Shown: positions 49,667-63,861, counted from the first letter of the stretch. The stretch is DNA of 64,000 nucleotides from Hippophae tibetana (GCA_037013495.1 JAZDXN010000024.1:1364001-1428000); one strand, 5' to 3'. Notes: generated by a model from the sequence alone, not told the origin. A program made the numbers and translations.

Positions 49667-51849
49667 CTTATTTATAAGTTATTCTTAAAGTGTTGGAATT
49701 TTCCGTATTGAATTTAACTTTATTTTTACCTGTCTCTCTCAAAATCTAGATTCCAAACGAATTCGAAGAGTAAGAAGCAAGTAAAGATGTTGACAAATAA
49801 TGTGCCCATAAACCATAGAAATATTTCGGGTTACATAATAATATGTTTGCAAATAATTTATGCACCAAACACTAGTCATTACCTTTTCCCATTTGGTAGG
49901 ATGGTAACCAAATTCGGTTGAATTTGGCTCGAAAGCAAGACTTTCAAAGGAAAGAAAATAGTGAGAAAACATGAGTATGAATAAAAAAATGGAAAAGAAA
50001 ACTTAAACATCTTTTTTTGTCATTTTTGAAAAGGTAGGCAAGGGAAATAAATACTCTAAATTGTAATTCCTTATAACTATGATATATTTAAATCGAAATT
50101 ATTATATCTTAAAATGCCACGCTATCAAAATTAAGAAATTTTGTTTATTATTTTTTATATAATAGATAAATACTTATCATTTTTAATTATTTTATGAATT
50201 CAATATTCTTAACTTATTTATAAGTTATTCTTAAAGTGTTGGAATTTTCCGTATTGAATTTACCTTTATTTTTACCTGTCTCTCTCAAAATCTAGGTTAC
50301 AAACGAATTCGAAGAGTAAGAAGCAAGTAAAGATGTTGAGAAATACTGTGCTCATAAACCATAGAAATATTTCGGGTTACATAATAATATGTTTGCAAAT
50401 AATTTATGCACCAAACACTAGTCATTACCTTTTCCCATTTGGTAGGATGGTAACCAAATTCGGTTGAATTAGGCTCGGAAGCAAGACTTTTAAAGGAAAG
50501 AAATTAGTGAGAAAACATGAGTATGAATAAAAAAATGGAAAAGAAAACTTAAACATCTTTTTTTGTCATTTTTGAAAAGGTAGGCAAGGGAAATAAATAC
50601 TCTAAATTGTAATTCCTTATAACTATGATATATTTAAATGGAAATTATTATATCTTAAAATGCCACGCAATCAAAATTAAGAAATTTTGTTTCTTAATTT
50701 TTATATAAGAGATAAATACTTATCATTTTTAATTATTTTATGAATTCAATATTCTTAACTTATTTATAAGTTATTCTTAATGTGTTGGAATTTTCCGTAT
50801 TGAATTTAACTTTATTTTTACCTGTCTCTCTCAAAATCTAGGTTCCAAACGAATTCGTAGAGTAAGAAGCAAGTAAAGATGTTGAGAAATACTGTGCCCA
50901 TAAACCATAGAAATATTTCGGGTTACATAATAATATGTTTGCAAATAATTTATGCACCAACACTAGTCATTACCTTTTCCCATTTGGTAGGTTGGTAACC
51001 AAATTCGGTTGAATTAGGCTCGGAAGCAAGACTTTCAAAGGAAAGAAAATAGTGAGAAAACATGAGTATGAATAAAAAAATGGAAAAGAAAACTTAAACA
51101 TCTTTTTTTGTCTTTTTTGAAAAGGTAGGAAAGAGAAATAAATACTCTAAATTGTAATTCCTTATAACTATGATATATTTAAATCGAAATTATTATATCT
51201 TAAAATGCCACGCTATCAAAATTAAGAAATTTTGTTTATTATTTTTTATATAATAGATAAATACTTATCATTTTTAATTATTTTATGAATTCAATATTCT
51301 TAACTTATTTATAAGTTATACTTAAAGTGTTGGAATTTTCCGTATTGAATTTAACTTTATTTTTACCTGTCTCTCTCAAAATCTAGGTTCCAAACGAATT
51401 CGAAGAGTAAGAAGCAAGTAAAGATGTTGAGAAATACTGTGCCCATAAACGATAGAAATATTTCGGGTTACATAATAATATGTTTGCAAATAATTTATGC
51501 ACCAAACACTAGTCATTACCTTTTCCCATTTGGTAGGATGGTAACCAAATTCGGTTGAATTAGGCTCGGAAGCAAGACTTTTAAAGGAAGGAAATTAGTG
51601 AGAAAACATGAGTATGAATAAAAAAATGGAAAAGAAAACTTAAACATCTTTTTTTGTCTTTTTTGAAAAGGTAGGCAAGGGAAATAAATACTCTAAATTG
51701 TAATTCCTTATAACTATGATATATTTAAATGGAAATTATTATATCTTAAAATGCCACGCAATCAAAATTAAGAAATTTTGTTTATTAATTTTTATATATG
51801 AGATAAATACTTATCCTTTTTAATTATTTTATGAATTCAATATTCTTAA
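49667..51849 (+). repeat. HOR tetramer Ct-D1-E-F' (M92-M95)
   Basis: Starts 49667, 50213, 50759, 51304. A near copy of M88-M91 at an offset of about 2183 bp, without the private CCTATCTCTC. F' switches between 51451 and 51486. This is an extra tetramer compared with the block 33289-43660. Confidence 0.88.
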
Positions 51850-54578
51850 CTTATTTATAAGTTATTCTTAAAGTGTTGGAATTTTCCGTATTGAATTTAA
51901 CTTTATTTTTACCTGTCTCTCTCAAAATCTAGATTCCAAACTAATTCGAAGAGTAAGAAGCTAGTAAAGATTATGACAAATAATGTGCCCATAAACCATA
52001 GAAATATTTCGGGTTACATAATAATATGTTTGCAAATAATTTATGCACCAAACACTAGTCATTACCTTTTCCCATTTGGTAGGATGGTAACCAAATTCGG
52101 TTGAATTAGGCTCGGAAGCAAGACTTTTAAAGGAAGGAAATTAGTGAGAAAACATGAGTATGAATAAAAAAATGGAAAAGAAAACTTAAACATCTTTTTT
52201 TGTCTTTTTTGAAAAGGTAGGCAAGGGAAATAAATACTCTAAATTGTAATTCCTTATAACTATGATATATTTAAATGGAAATTATTATATCTTAAAATGC
52301 CACGCAATCAAAATTAAGAAATTTTGTTTATTAATTTTTATATATGAGATAAATACTTATCCTTTTTAATTATTTTATGAATACAATATTCTTAACTTAT
52401 TTATAAGTTATTCTTAAAGTGTTGGAATTTTCCGTATTGAATTTAACTTTATTTTTACCTGTCTCTCTCAAAATCTAGATTCCAAACGAATTCGAAGAGT
52501 AAGAAGCAAGTAAAGATGTTGACAAATAATGTGCCCATAAACCATAGAAATATTTCGGGTTACATAATAATATGTTTGCAAATAATTTATGCACCAAACA
52601 CTAGTCATTACCTTTTCCCATTTGGTAGGATGGTAACCAAATTCGGTTGAATTAGGCTCGAAAGCAAGACTTTCAAAGGAAAGAAAATAGTGAGAAAACA
52701 TGAGTATGAATAAAAAAATGGAAAAGAAAACTTAAACATCTTTTTTTGTCATTTTTGAAAAGGTAGGCAAGGGAAATAAATACTCTAAATTGTAATTCCT
52801 TATAACTATGATATATTTAAATCGAAATTATTATATCTTAAAATGCCACGCTATCAAAATTGAGAAATTTTGTTTATTATTTTTTATATAATAGATAAAT
52901 ACTTATCATTTTTAATTATTTTATGAATTCAATATTCTTAACTTATTTATAAGTTATTCTTAAAGTGTTGGAATTTTCCGTATTGAATTTACCTTTATTT
53001 TTACCTGTCTCTCTCAAAATCTAGGTTACAAACGAATTCGAAGAGTAAGAAGCAAGTAAAGATGTTGAGAAATACTGTGCCCATAAACCGTAGAAATATT
53101 TCGGGTTACATAATAATATGTTTACAAATAATTTATGCACCAAACACTAGTCATTACCTTTTCCCATTTGGTAGGATGGAAACCAAATTCGCTTGAATTA
53201 GGCTCGGAAGCAAGACTTTTAAAGGAAATAAATTAGTGAGAAAACATGAGTATGAATAAAAAAATGGAAAAGAAAACTTAAACATCTTTTTTTGTCATTT
53301 TTGAAAAGGTAGGCAAGGGAAATAAATACTCTAAATTGTAATTCCTTATAACTATGATATATTTAAATGGAAATTATTATATCTTAAAATGCCACGCAAT
53401 CAAAATTAAGAAATTTTGTTTCTTAATTTTTATATAAGAGATAAATACTTATCATTTTTAATTATTTTATGAATTCAATATTCTTAACTTATTTATAAGT
53501 TATTCTTAATGTGTTGGAATTTTCCGTATTGAATTTAACTTTATTTTTACCTGTCTCTCTCAAAATCTAGGTTCCAAACGAATTCGTAGAGTAAGAAGCA
53601 AGTAAAGATGTTGAGAAATACTGTGCCCATAAACCATAGAAATATTTCGGGTTACATAATAATATGTTTGCAAATAATTTATGCACCAACACTAGTCATT
53701 ACCTTTTCCCATTTGGTAGGTTGGTAACCAAATTCGGTTGAATTAGGCTCGGAAGCAAGACTTTCAAAGGAAAGAAAATAGTGAGAAAACATGAGTATGA
53801 ATAAAAAAATGGAAAAGAAAACTTAAACATCTTTTTTTGTCTTTTTTGAAAAGGTAGGAAAGAGAAATAAATACTCTAAATTGTAATTCCTTATAACTAT
53901 GATATATTTAAATCGAAATTATTATATCTTAAAATGCCACGCTATCAAAATTAAGAAATTTTGTTTATTATTTTTTATATAATAGATAAATACTTATCAT
54001 TTTTAATTATTTTATGAATTCAATATTCTTAACTTATTTATAAGTTATACTTAAAGTGTTGGAATTTTCCGTATTGAATTTAACTTTATTTTTACCTGTC
54101 TCTCTCAAAATCTAGGTTCCAAACGAATTCGAAGAGTAAGAAGCAAGTAAAGATGTTGAGAAATACTGTGCCCATAAACGATAGAAATATTTCGGGTTAC
54201 ATAATAATATGTTTACAAATAATTTATGCACCAAACACTAGTCATTACCTTTTCCCATTTGGTAGGATGGAAACCAAATTCGCTTGAATTAGGCTCGGAA
54301 GCAAGACTTTTAAAGGAAAGAAATTAGTGAGAAAACATGAGTATGAATAAAAAAATGGAAAAGAAAACTTAAACATCTTTTTTTGTCTTTTTTGAAAAGG
54401 TAGGCAAGGGAAATAAATACTCTAAATTGTAATTCCTTATAACTATGATATATTTAAATGGAAATTATTATATCTTAAAATGCCACGCAATCAAAATTAA
54501 GAAATTTTGTTTATTAATTTTTATATATGAGATAAATACTTATCCTTTTTAATTATTTTATGAATACAATATTCTTAA
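51850..54578 (+). repeat. HOR pentamer B*-Cg-D2-E-F/B hybrid (M96-M100)
   Basis: Starts 51850, 52396, 52942, 53488, 54033. Matches 41478-44207 until M100, which has F features through AACGATAG, GGAAACC and GGAAAGAAATTAG, then A7, GTCTTTTTTG, ATATGAG, ATCCTTTTT and GAATACAAT, as in B. The switch lies between 54319 and 54355 and leads straight into Cg, skipping A and B. Confidence 0.88.
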
Positions 54579-56762
54579 CTTATTTATAAGTTATTCTTAA
54601 AGTGTTGGAATTTTCCGTATTGAATTTAACTTTATTTTTACCTGTCTCTCTCAAAATCTAGATTCCAAACGAATTCGAAGAGTAAGAAGCAAGTAAAGAT
54701 GTTGACAAATAATGTGCCCATAAACCATAGAAATATTTCGGGTTACATAATAATATGTTTGCAAATAATTTATGCACCAAACACTAGTCATTACCTTTTC
54801 CCATTTGGTAGGATGGTAACCAAATTCGGTTGAATTAGGCTCGAAAGCAAGACTTTCAAAGGAAAGAAAATAGTGAGAAAACATGAGTATGAATAAAAAA
54901 ATGGAAAAGAAAACTTAAACATCTTTTTTTGTCATTTTTGAAAAGGTAGGCAAGGGAAATAAATACTCTAAATTGTAATTCCTTATAACTATGATATATT
55001 TAAATCGAAATTATTATATCTTAAAATGCCACGCTATCAAAATTGAGAAATTTTGTTTATTATTTTTTATATAATAGATAAATACTTATCATTTTTAATT
55101 ATTTTATGAATTCAATATTCTTAACTTATTTATAAGTTATTCTTAAAGTGTTGGAATTTTCCGTATTGAATTTACCTTTATTTTTACCTGTCTCTCTCAA
55201 AATCTAGGTTACAAACGAATTCGAAGAGTAAGAAGCAAGTAAAGATGTTGAGAAATACTGTGCCCATAAACCGTAGAAATATTTCGGGTTACATAATAAT
55301 ATGTTTACAAATAATTTATGCACCAAACACTAGTCATTACCTTTTCCCATTTGGTAGGATGGAAACCAAATTCGCTTGAATTAGGCTCGGAAGCAAGACT
55401 TTTAAAGGAAATAAATTAGTGAGAAAACATGAGTATGAATAAAAAAATGGAAAAGAAAACTTAAACATCTTTTTTTGTCATTTTTGAAAAGGTAGGCAAG
55501 GGAAATAAATACTCTAAATTGTAATTCCTTATAACTATGATATATTTAAATGGAAATTATTATATCTTAAAATGCCACGCAATCAAAATTAAGAAATTTT
55601 GTTTCTTAATTTTTATATAAGAGATAAATACTTATCATTTTTAATTATTTTATGAATTCAATATTCTTAACTTATTTATAAGTTATTCTTAATGTGTTGG
55701 AATTTTCCGTATTGAATTTAACTTTATTTTTACCTGTCTCTCTCAAAATCTAGGTTCCAAACGAATTCGTAGAGTAAGAAGCAAGTAAAGATGTTGAGAA
55801 ATACTGTGCCCATAAACCATAGAAATATTTCGGGTTACATAATAATATGTTTGCAAATAATTTATGCACCAACACTAGTCATTACCTTTTCCCATTTGGT
55901 AGGTTGGTAACCAAATTCGGTTGAATTAGGCTCGGAAGCAAGACTTTCAAAGGAAAGAAAATAGTGAGAAAACATGAGTATGAATAAAAAAATGGAAAAG
56001 AAAACTTAAACATCTTTTTTTGTCTTTTTTGAAAAGGTAGGAAAGAGAAATAAATACTCTAAATTGTAATTCCTTATAACTATGATATATTTAAATCGAA
56101 ATTATTATATCTTAAAATGCCACGCTATCAAAATTAAGAAATTTTGTTTATTATTTTTTATATAATAGATAAATACTTATCATTTTTAATTATTTTATGA
56201 ATTCAATATTCTTAACTTATTTATAAGTTATACTTAAAGTGTTGGAATTTTCCGTATTGAATTTAACTTTATTTTTACCTGTCTCTCTCAAAATCTAGGT
56301 TCCAAACGAATTCGAAGAGTAAGAAGCAAGTAAAGATGTTGAGAAATACTGTGCCCATAAACGATAGAAATATTTCGGGTTACATAATAATATGTTTACA
56401 AATAATTTATGCACCAAACACTAGTCATTACCTTTTCCCATTTGGTAGGATGGAAACCAAATTCGCTTGAATTAGGCTCGGAAGCAAGACTTTTAAAGGA
56501 AAGAAATTAGTGAGAAAACATGAGTATGAATAAAAAAAATGGAAAAGAAAACTTAAACATCTTTTTTTGTCATTTTTGAAAAGGTAGGCAAGGGAAATAA
56601 ATACTCTAAATTGTAATTCCTTATAACTATGATATATTTAAATGGAAATTATTATATCTTAAAATGCCACACAATCAAAATTAAGAAATTTTGTTTCTTA
56701 ATTTTTATATAAGAGATAAATACTTATCATTTTTAATTATTTTATGAATTCAATATTATTAA
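54579..56762 (+). repeat. HOR tetramer Cg-D2-E-F (M101-M104)
   Basis: Starts 54579, 55125, 55671, 56216. Cg carries ATTGAGAAA, D2 has AACCGTAG and is followed by E, and F is complete with A8 and ATATTATTAAC. Confidence 0.88.
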
Positions 56763-58401
56763 CTTATTTATAAGTTATTCTTAAAGTGTTGGAATTTTCC
56801 GTATTGAATTTAACTTTATTTTTACCTGTCTCTCTCAAAATCTAGGTTCCAAACGAATTCGTAGAGTAAGAAGCAAGTAAAGATGTTGAGAAATACTGTG
56901 CCCATAAACCATAGAAATATTTCGGGTTACATAATAATATGTTTGCAAATAATTTATGCACCAAACACTAGTCATTACCTTTTCCCATTTGGTAGGATGG
57001 TAACCAAATTCGGTTGAATTAGGCTCGAAAGCAAGACTTTCAAAGGAAAGAAAATAGTGAGAAAACATGAGTATGAATAAAAAAATGGAAAAGAAAACTT
57101 AAACATCTTTTTTTGTCATTTTTGAAAAGGTAGGCAAGGGAAATAAATACTCTAAATTGTAATTCCTTATAACTATGATATATTTAAATCGAAATTATTA
57201 TATCTTAAAATGCCACGCTATCAAAATTAAGAAATTTTGTTTATTATTTTTTATATAATAGATAAATACTTATCATTTTTAATTATTTTATGAATTCAAT
57301 ATTCTTAACTTATTTATAAGTTATTCTTAAAGTGTTGGAATTTTCCGTATTGAATTTACCTTTATTTTTACCTGTCTCTCTCAAAATCTAGGTTACAAAC
57401 GAATTCGAAGAGTAAGAAGCAAGTAAAGATGTTGAGAAATACTGTGCTCATAAACCATAGAAATATTTCGGGTTACATAATAATATGTTTGCAAATAATT
57501 TATGCACCAAACACTAGTCATTACCTTTTCCCATTTGGTAGGATGGTAACCAAATTCGGTTGAATTAGGCTCGGAAGCAAGACTTTTAAAGGAAAGAAAT
57601 TAGTGAGAAAACATGAGTATGAATAAAAAAATGGAAAAGAAAACTTAAACATCTTTTTTTGTCATTTTTGAAAAGGTAGGCAAGGGAAATAAATACTCTA
57701 AATTGTAATTCCTTATAACTATGATATATTTAAATGGAAATTATTATATCTTAAAATGCCACGCAATCAAAATTAAGAAATTTTGTTTCTTAATTTTTAT
57801 ATAAGAGATAAATACTTATCATTTTTAATTATTTTATGAATTCAATATTCTTAACTTATTTATAAGTTATTCTTAAAGTGTTGGAATTTTCCGTATTGAA
57901 TTTACCTTTATTTTTACCTGTCTCTCTCAAAATCTAGGTTCCAAACGAATTCGAAGAGTAAGAAGCAAGTAAAGATGTTGAGAAATACTGTGCCCATAAA
58001 CGATAGAAATATTTCGGGTTACATAATAATATGTTTACAAATAATTTATGCACCAAACACTAGTCATTACCTTTTCCCATTTGGTAGGATGGAAACCAAA
58101 TTCGCTTGAATTAGGCTCGGAAGCAAGACTTTTAAAGGAAAGAAATTAGTGAGAAAACATGAGTATGAATAAAAAAAATGGAAAAGAAAACTTAAACATC
58201 TTTTTTTGTCATTTTTGAAAAGGTAGGCAAGGGAAATAAATACTCTAAATTGTAATTCCTTATAACTATGATATATTTAAATGGAAATTATTATATCTTA
58301 AAATGCCACACAATCAAAATTAAGAAATTTTGTTTCTTAATTTTTATATAAGAGATAAATACTTATCATTTTTAATTATTTTATGAATTCAATATTATTA
58401 A
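56763..58401 (+). repeat. Rearranged trimer E/C-D1-D/F (M105-M107)
   Basis: M105 (56763) begins as E (TTCGTAGAG, GAGAAATACTGTG) and continues as C (CACCAAACAC, CTCGAAAGC, AAATCGAAA, CACGCTATC), switching between about 56898 and 56965. M106 (57309) is D1. M107 (57855) starts as D (ATTTACCTTT, 57905) and becomes F by 57941 (GGTTCCAAACG, AACGATAG, A8, CACACAATC). Two hybrids around one D1 break the usual rule that D1 is followed by E. Confidence 0.85.
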
Positions 58402-61400
58402 CTTATTTATAAGTTATTCTTAAAGTGTTGGAATTTTCCGTATTGAATTTAACTTTATTTTTACCTGTCTCTCTCCAAATCTAGGTTCCAAACGAATTCG
58501 AAGAGTAAGAAGCAAGTAAAGATGTTGAGAAATACTGTGCCCATAAACCATAGAAATATTTCGGGTTACATAATAATATGTTTGCAAATAATTTATGCAC
58601 CAAACACTAGTCATTACCTTTTCCCATTTGGTAGGATGGTAACCAAATTCGGTTGAATTAGGCTCGGAAGCAAGACTTTTAAAGGAAGGAAATTAGTGAG
58701 AAAACATGAGTATGAATAAAAAAATGGAAAAGAAAACTTAAACATCTTTTTTTGTCTTTTTTGAAAAGGTAGGCAAGGGAAATAAATACTCTAAATTGTA
58801 ATTCCTTATAACTATGATATATTTAAATGGAAATTATTATATCTTAAAATGCCACGCAATCAAAATTAAGAAATTTTGTTTATTAATTTTTATATATGAG
58901 ATAAATACTTATCCTTTTTAATTATTTTATGAATTCAATATTCTTAACTTATTTATAAGTTATTCTTAAAGTGTTGGAATTTTCCGTATTGAATTTAACT
59001 TTATTTTTACCTGTCTCTCTCAAAATCTAGATTCCAAACTAATTCGAAGAGTAAGAAGCTAGTAAAGATTATGACAAATAATGTGCCCATAAACCATAGA
59101 TATATTTCGGGTTACATAATAATATGTTTGCAAATAATTTATGCACCAAACACTAGTCATTACCTTTTCCCATTTGGTAGGATGGTAACCAAATTCGGTT
59201 GAATTAGGCTCGGAAGCAAGACTTTTAAAGGAAGGAAATTAGTGAGAAAACATGAGTATGAATAAAAAAATGGAAAAGAAAACTTAAACATCTTTTTTTG
59301 TCTTTTTTGAAAAGGTAGGCAAGGGAAATAAATACTCTAAATTGTAATTCCTTATAACTATGATATATTTAAATGGAAATTATTATATCTTAAAATGCCA
59401 CGCAATCAAAATTAAGAAATTTTGTTTATTAATTTTTATATATGAGATAAATACTTATCCTTTTTAATTATTTTATGAATACAATATTCTTAACTTATTT
59501 ATAAGTTATTCTTAAAGTGTTGGAATTTTCCGTATTGAATTTAACTTTATTTTTACCTGTCTCTCTCAAAATCTAGATTCCAAACGAATTCGAAGAGTAA
59601 GAAGCAAGTAAAGATGTTGACAAATAATGTGCCCATAAACCATAGAAATATTTCGGGTTACATAATAATATGTTTGCAAATAATTTATGCACCAAACACT
59701 AGTCATTACCTTTTCCCATTTGGTAGGATGGTAACCAAATTCGGTTGAATTAGGCTCGAAAGCAAGACTTTCAAAGGAAAGAAAATAGTGAGAAAACATG
59801 AGTATGAATAAAAAAATGGAAAAGAAAACTTAAACATCTTTTTTTGTCATTTTTGAAAAGGTAGGCAAGGGAAATAAATACTCTAAATTGTAATTCCTTA
59901 TAACTATGATATATTTAAATCGAAATTATTATATCTTAAAATGCCACGCTATCAAAATTGAGAAATTTTGTTTATTATTTTTTATATAATAGATAAATAC
60001 TTATCATTTTTAATTATTTTATGAATTCAATATTCTTAACTTATTTATAAGTTATTCTTAAAGTGTTGGAATTTTCCGTATTGAATTTACCTTTATTTTT
60101 ACCTGTCTCTCTCAAAATCTAGGTTACAAACGAATTCGAAGAGTAAGAAGCAAGTAAAGATGTTGAGAAATACTGTGCCCATAAACCGTAGAAATATTTC
60201 GGGTTACATAATAATATGTTTACAAATAATTTATGCACCAAACACTAGTCATTACCTTTTCCCATTTGGTAGGATGGAAACCAAATTCGCTTGAATTAGG
60301 CTCGGAAGCAAGACTTTTAAAGGAAATAAATTAGTGAGAAAACATGAGTATGAATAAAAAAATGGAAAAGAAAACTTAAACATCTTTTTTTGTCATTTTT
60401 GAAAAGGTAGGCAAGGGAAATAAATACTCTAAATTGTAATTCCTTATAACTATGATATATTTAAATGGAAATTATTATATCTTAAAATGCCACGCAATCA
60501 AAATTAAGAAATTTTGTTTCTTAATTTTTATATAAGAGATAAATACTTATCATTTTTAATTATTTTATGAATTCAATATTCTTAACTTATTTATAAGTTA
60601 TTCTTAATGTGTTGGAATTTTCCGTATTGAATTTAACTTTATTTTTACCTGTCTCTCTCAAAATCTAGGTTCCAAACGAATTCGTAGAGTAAGAAGCAAG
60701 TAAAGATGTTGAGAAATACTGTGCCCATAAACCATAGAAATATTTCGGGTTACATAATAATATGTTTGCAAATAATTTATGCACCAACACTAGTCATTAC
60801 CTTTTCCCATTTGGTAGGTTGGTAACCAAATTCGGTTGAATTAGGCTCGGAAGCAAGACTTTCAAAGGAAAGAAAATAGTGAGAAAACATGAGTATGAAT
60901 AAAAAAATGGAAAAGAAAACTTAAACATCTTTTTTTGTCTTTTTTGAAAAGGTAGGAAAGAGAAATAAATACTCTAAATTGTAATTCCTTATAACTATGA
61001 TATATTTAAATCGAAATTATTATATCTTAAAATGCCACGCTATCAAAATTAAGAAATTTTGTTTATTATTTTTTATATAATAGATAAATACTTATCATTT
61101 TTAATTATTTTATGAATTCAATATTCTTAACTTATTTATAAGTTATACTTAAAGTGTTGGAATTTTCCGTATTGAATTTAACTTTATTTTTACCTGTCTC
61201 TCTCAAAATCTAGGTTCCAAACGAATTCGAAGAGTAAGAAGCAAGTAAAGATGTTGAGAAATACTGTGCCCATAAACGATAGAAATATTTCGGGTTACAT
61301 AATAATATGTTTACAAATAATTTATGCACCAAACACTAGTCATTACCTTTTCCCATTTGGTAGGATGGAAACCAAATTCGCTTGAATTAGGCTCGGAAGC

Positions 61401-61677
61401 AAGACTTTTAAAGGAAAGAAATTAGTGAGAAAACATGAGTATGAATAAAAAAAATGGAAAAGAAAACTTAAACATCTTTTTTTGTCATTTTTGAAAAGGT
61501 AGGCAAGGGAAATAAATACTCTAAATTGTAATTCCTTATAACTATGATATATTTAAATGGAAATTATTATATCTTAAAATGCCACACAATCAAAATTAAG
61601 AAATTTTGTTTCTTAATTTTTATATAAGAGATAAATACTTATCATTTTTAATTATTTTATGAATTCAATATTATTAA
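58402..61677 (+). repeat. Complete HOR hexamer A-B*-Cg-D2-E-F (M108-M113)
   Basis: Starts 58402, 58948, 59494, 60040, 60586, 61131; 3276 bp. It is the second full hexamer, built from the B*, Cg and D2 variants, whereas 30560-33835 uses B, Ct and D1. B* here also has AGATATATTTC at about 59098. Confidence 0.9.
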
Positions 61678-63861
61678 CTTATTTATAAGTTATTCTTAAA
61701 GTGTTGGAATTTTCCGTATTGAATTTAACTTTATTTTTACCTGTCTCTCTCCAAATCTAGGTTCCAAACGAATTCGAAGAGTAAGAAGCAAGTAAAGATG
61801 TTGAGAAATACTGTGCCCATAAACCATAGAAATATTTCGGGTTACATAATAATATGTTTGCAAATAATTTATGCACCAAACACTAGTCATTACCTTTTCC
61901 CATTTGGTAGGATGGTAACCAAATTCGGTTGAATTAGGCTCGGAAGCAAGACTTTTAAAGGAAGGAAATTAGTGAGAAAACATGAGTATGAATAAAAAAA
62001 TGGAAAAGAAAACTTAAACATCTTTTTTTGTCTTTTTTGAAAAGGTAGGCAAGGGAAATAAATACTCTAAATTGTAATTCCTTATAACTATGATATATTT
62101 AAATGGAAATTATTATATCTTAAAATGCCACGCAATCAAAATTAAGAAATTTTGTTTATTAATTTTTATATATGAGATAAATACTTATCCTTTTTAATTA
62201 TTTTATGAATTCAATATTCTTAACTTATTTATAAGTTATTCTTAAAGTGTTGGAATTTTCCGTATTGAATTTAACTTTATTTTTACCTGTCTCTCTCAAA
62301 ATCTAGATTCCAAACGAATTCGAAGAGTAAGAAGCTAGTAAAGATTATGACAAATAATGTGCCCATAAACCATAGAAATATTTCGGGTTACATAATAATA
62401 TGTTTGCAAATAATTTATGCACCAAACACTAGTCATTACCTTTTCCCATTTGGTAGGATGGTAACCAAATTCGGTTGAATTAGGCTCGGAAGCAAGACTT
62501 TTAAAGGAAGGAAATTAGTGAGAAAACATGAGTATGAATAAAAAAATGGAAAAGAAAACTTAAACATCTTTTTTTGTCTTTTTTGAAAAGGTAGGCAAGG
62601 GAAATAAATACTCTAAATTGTAATTCCTTATAACTATGATATATTTAAATGGAAATTATTATATCTTAAAATGCCACGCAATCAAAATTAAGAAATTTTG
62701 TTTATTAATTTTTATATATGAGATAAATACTTATCCTTTTTAATTATTTTATGAATACAATATTCTTAACTTATTTATAAGTTATTCTTAAAGTGTTGGA
62801 ATTTTCCGTATTGAATTTAACTTTATTTTTACCTGTCTCTCTCAAAATCTAGATTCCAAACGAATTCGAAGAGTAAGAAGCAAGTAAAGATGTTGACAAA
62901 TAATGTCCCCATAAACCATAGAAATATTTCGGGTTACATAATAATATGTTTGCAAATAATTTATGCACCAAACACTAGTCATTACCTTTTCCCATTTGGT
63001 AGGATGGTAACCAAATTCGGTTGAATTAGGCTCGAAAGCAAGACTTTCAAATGAAAGAAAATAGTGAGAAAACATGAGTATGAATAAAAAAATGGAAAAG
63101 AAAACTTAAACATCTTTTTTTGTCATTTTTGAAAAGGTAGGCAAGGGAAATAAATACTCTAAATTGTAATTCCTTATAACTATGATATATTTAAATCGAA
63201 ATTATTATATCTTAAAATGCCACGCTATCAAAATTAAGAAATTTTGTTTATTATTTTTTATATAATAGATAAATACTTATCATTTTTAATTATTTTATGA
63301 ATTCAATATTCTTAACTTATTTATAAGTTATTCTTAAAGTGTTGGAATTTTCCGTATTGAATTTACCTTTATTTTTACCTGTCTCTCTCAAAATCTAGGT
63401 TACAAACGAATTCGAAGAGTAAGAAGCAAGTAAAGATGTTGAGAAATACTGTGCCCATAAACCGTAGAAATATTTCGGGTTACATAATAATATGTTTACA
63501 AATAATTTATGCACCAAACACTAGTCATTACCTTTTCCCATTTGGTAGGATGGAAACCAAATTCGCTTGAATTAGGCTCGGAAGCAAGACTTTTAAAGGA
63601 AATAAATTAGTGAGAAAACATGAGTATGAATAAAAAAATGGAAAAGAAAACTTAAACATCTTTTTTTGTCATTTTTGAAAAGGTAGGCAAGGGAAATAAA
63701 TACTCTAAATTGTAATTCCTTATAACTATGATATATTTAAATGGAAATTATTATATCTTAAAATGCCATGCAATCAAAATTAAGAAATTTTGTTTCTTAA
63801 TTTTTATATAAGAGATAAATACTTATCATTTTTAATTATTTTATGAATTCAATATTCTTAA
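61678..63861 (+). repeat. HOR tetramer A-B*-C-D2 (M114-M117)
   Basis: Starts 61678, 62224, 62770, 63316. B* at 62224 keeps AAGCTAGTAAAGATTATGAC but has the ordinary CCAAACGAATTCG, so only part of the B* variant cluster is present. C has private TGTCCCCAT and CAAATGAAAG; D2 has a private CATGCAATC. It is followed by an A-like copy, as expected for C-D2. Confidence 0.87.

Larger units (their letters stand above)
43661..54032 (+). repeat. 19-monomer block, copy 2 (10372 bp)
   Basis: M81-M99: F A B C D2 A B Ct D1 E F' Ct D1 E F' B* Cg D2 E. The outer monomers match copy 1 at a constant offset of 10372-10373 bp. Inside, one tetramer is lost and a different one gained, so total length is unchanged. 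Confidence 0.82.
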
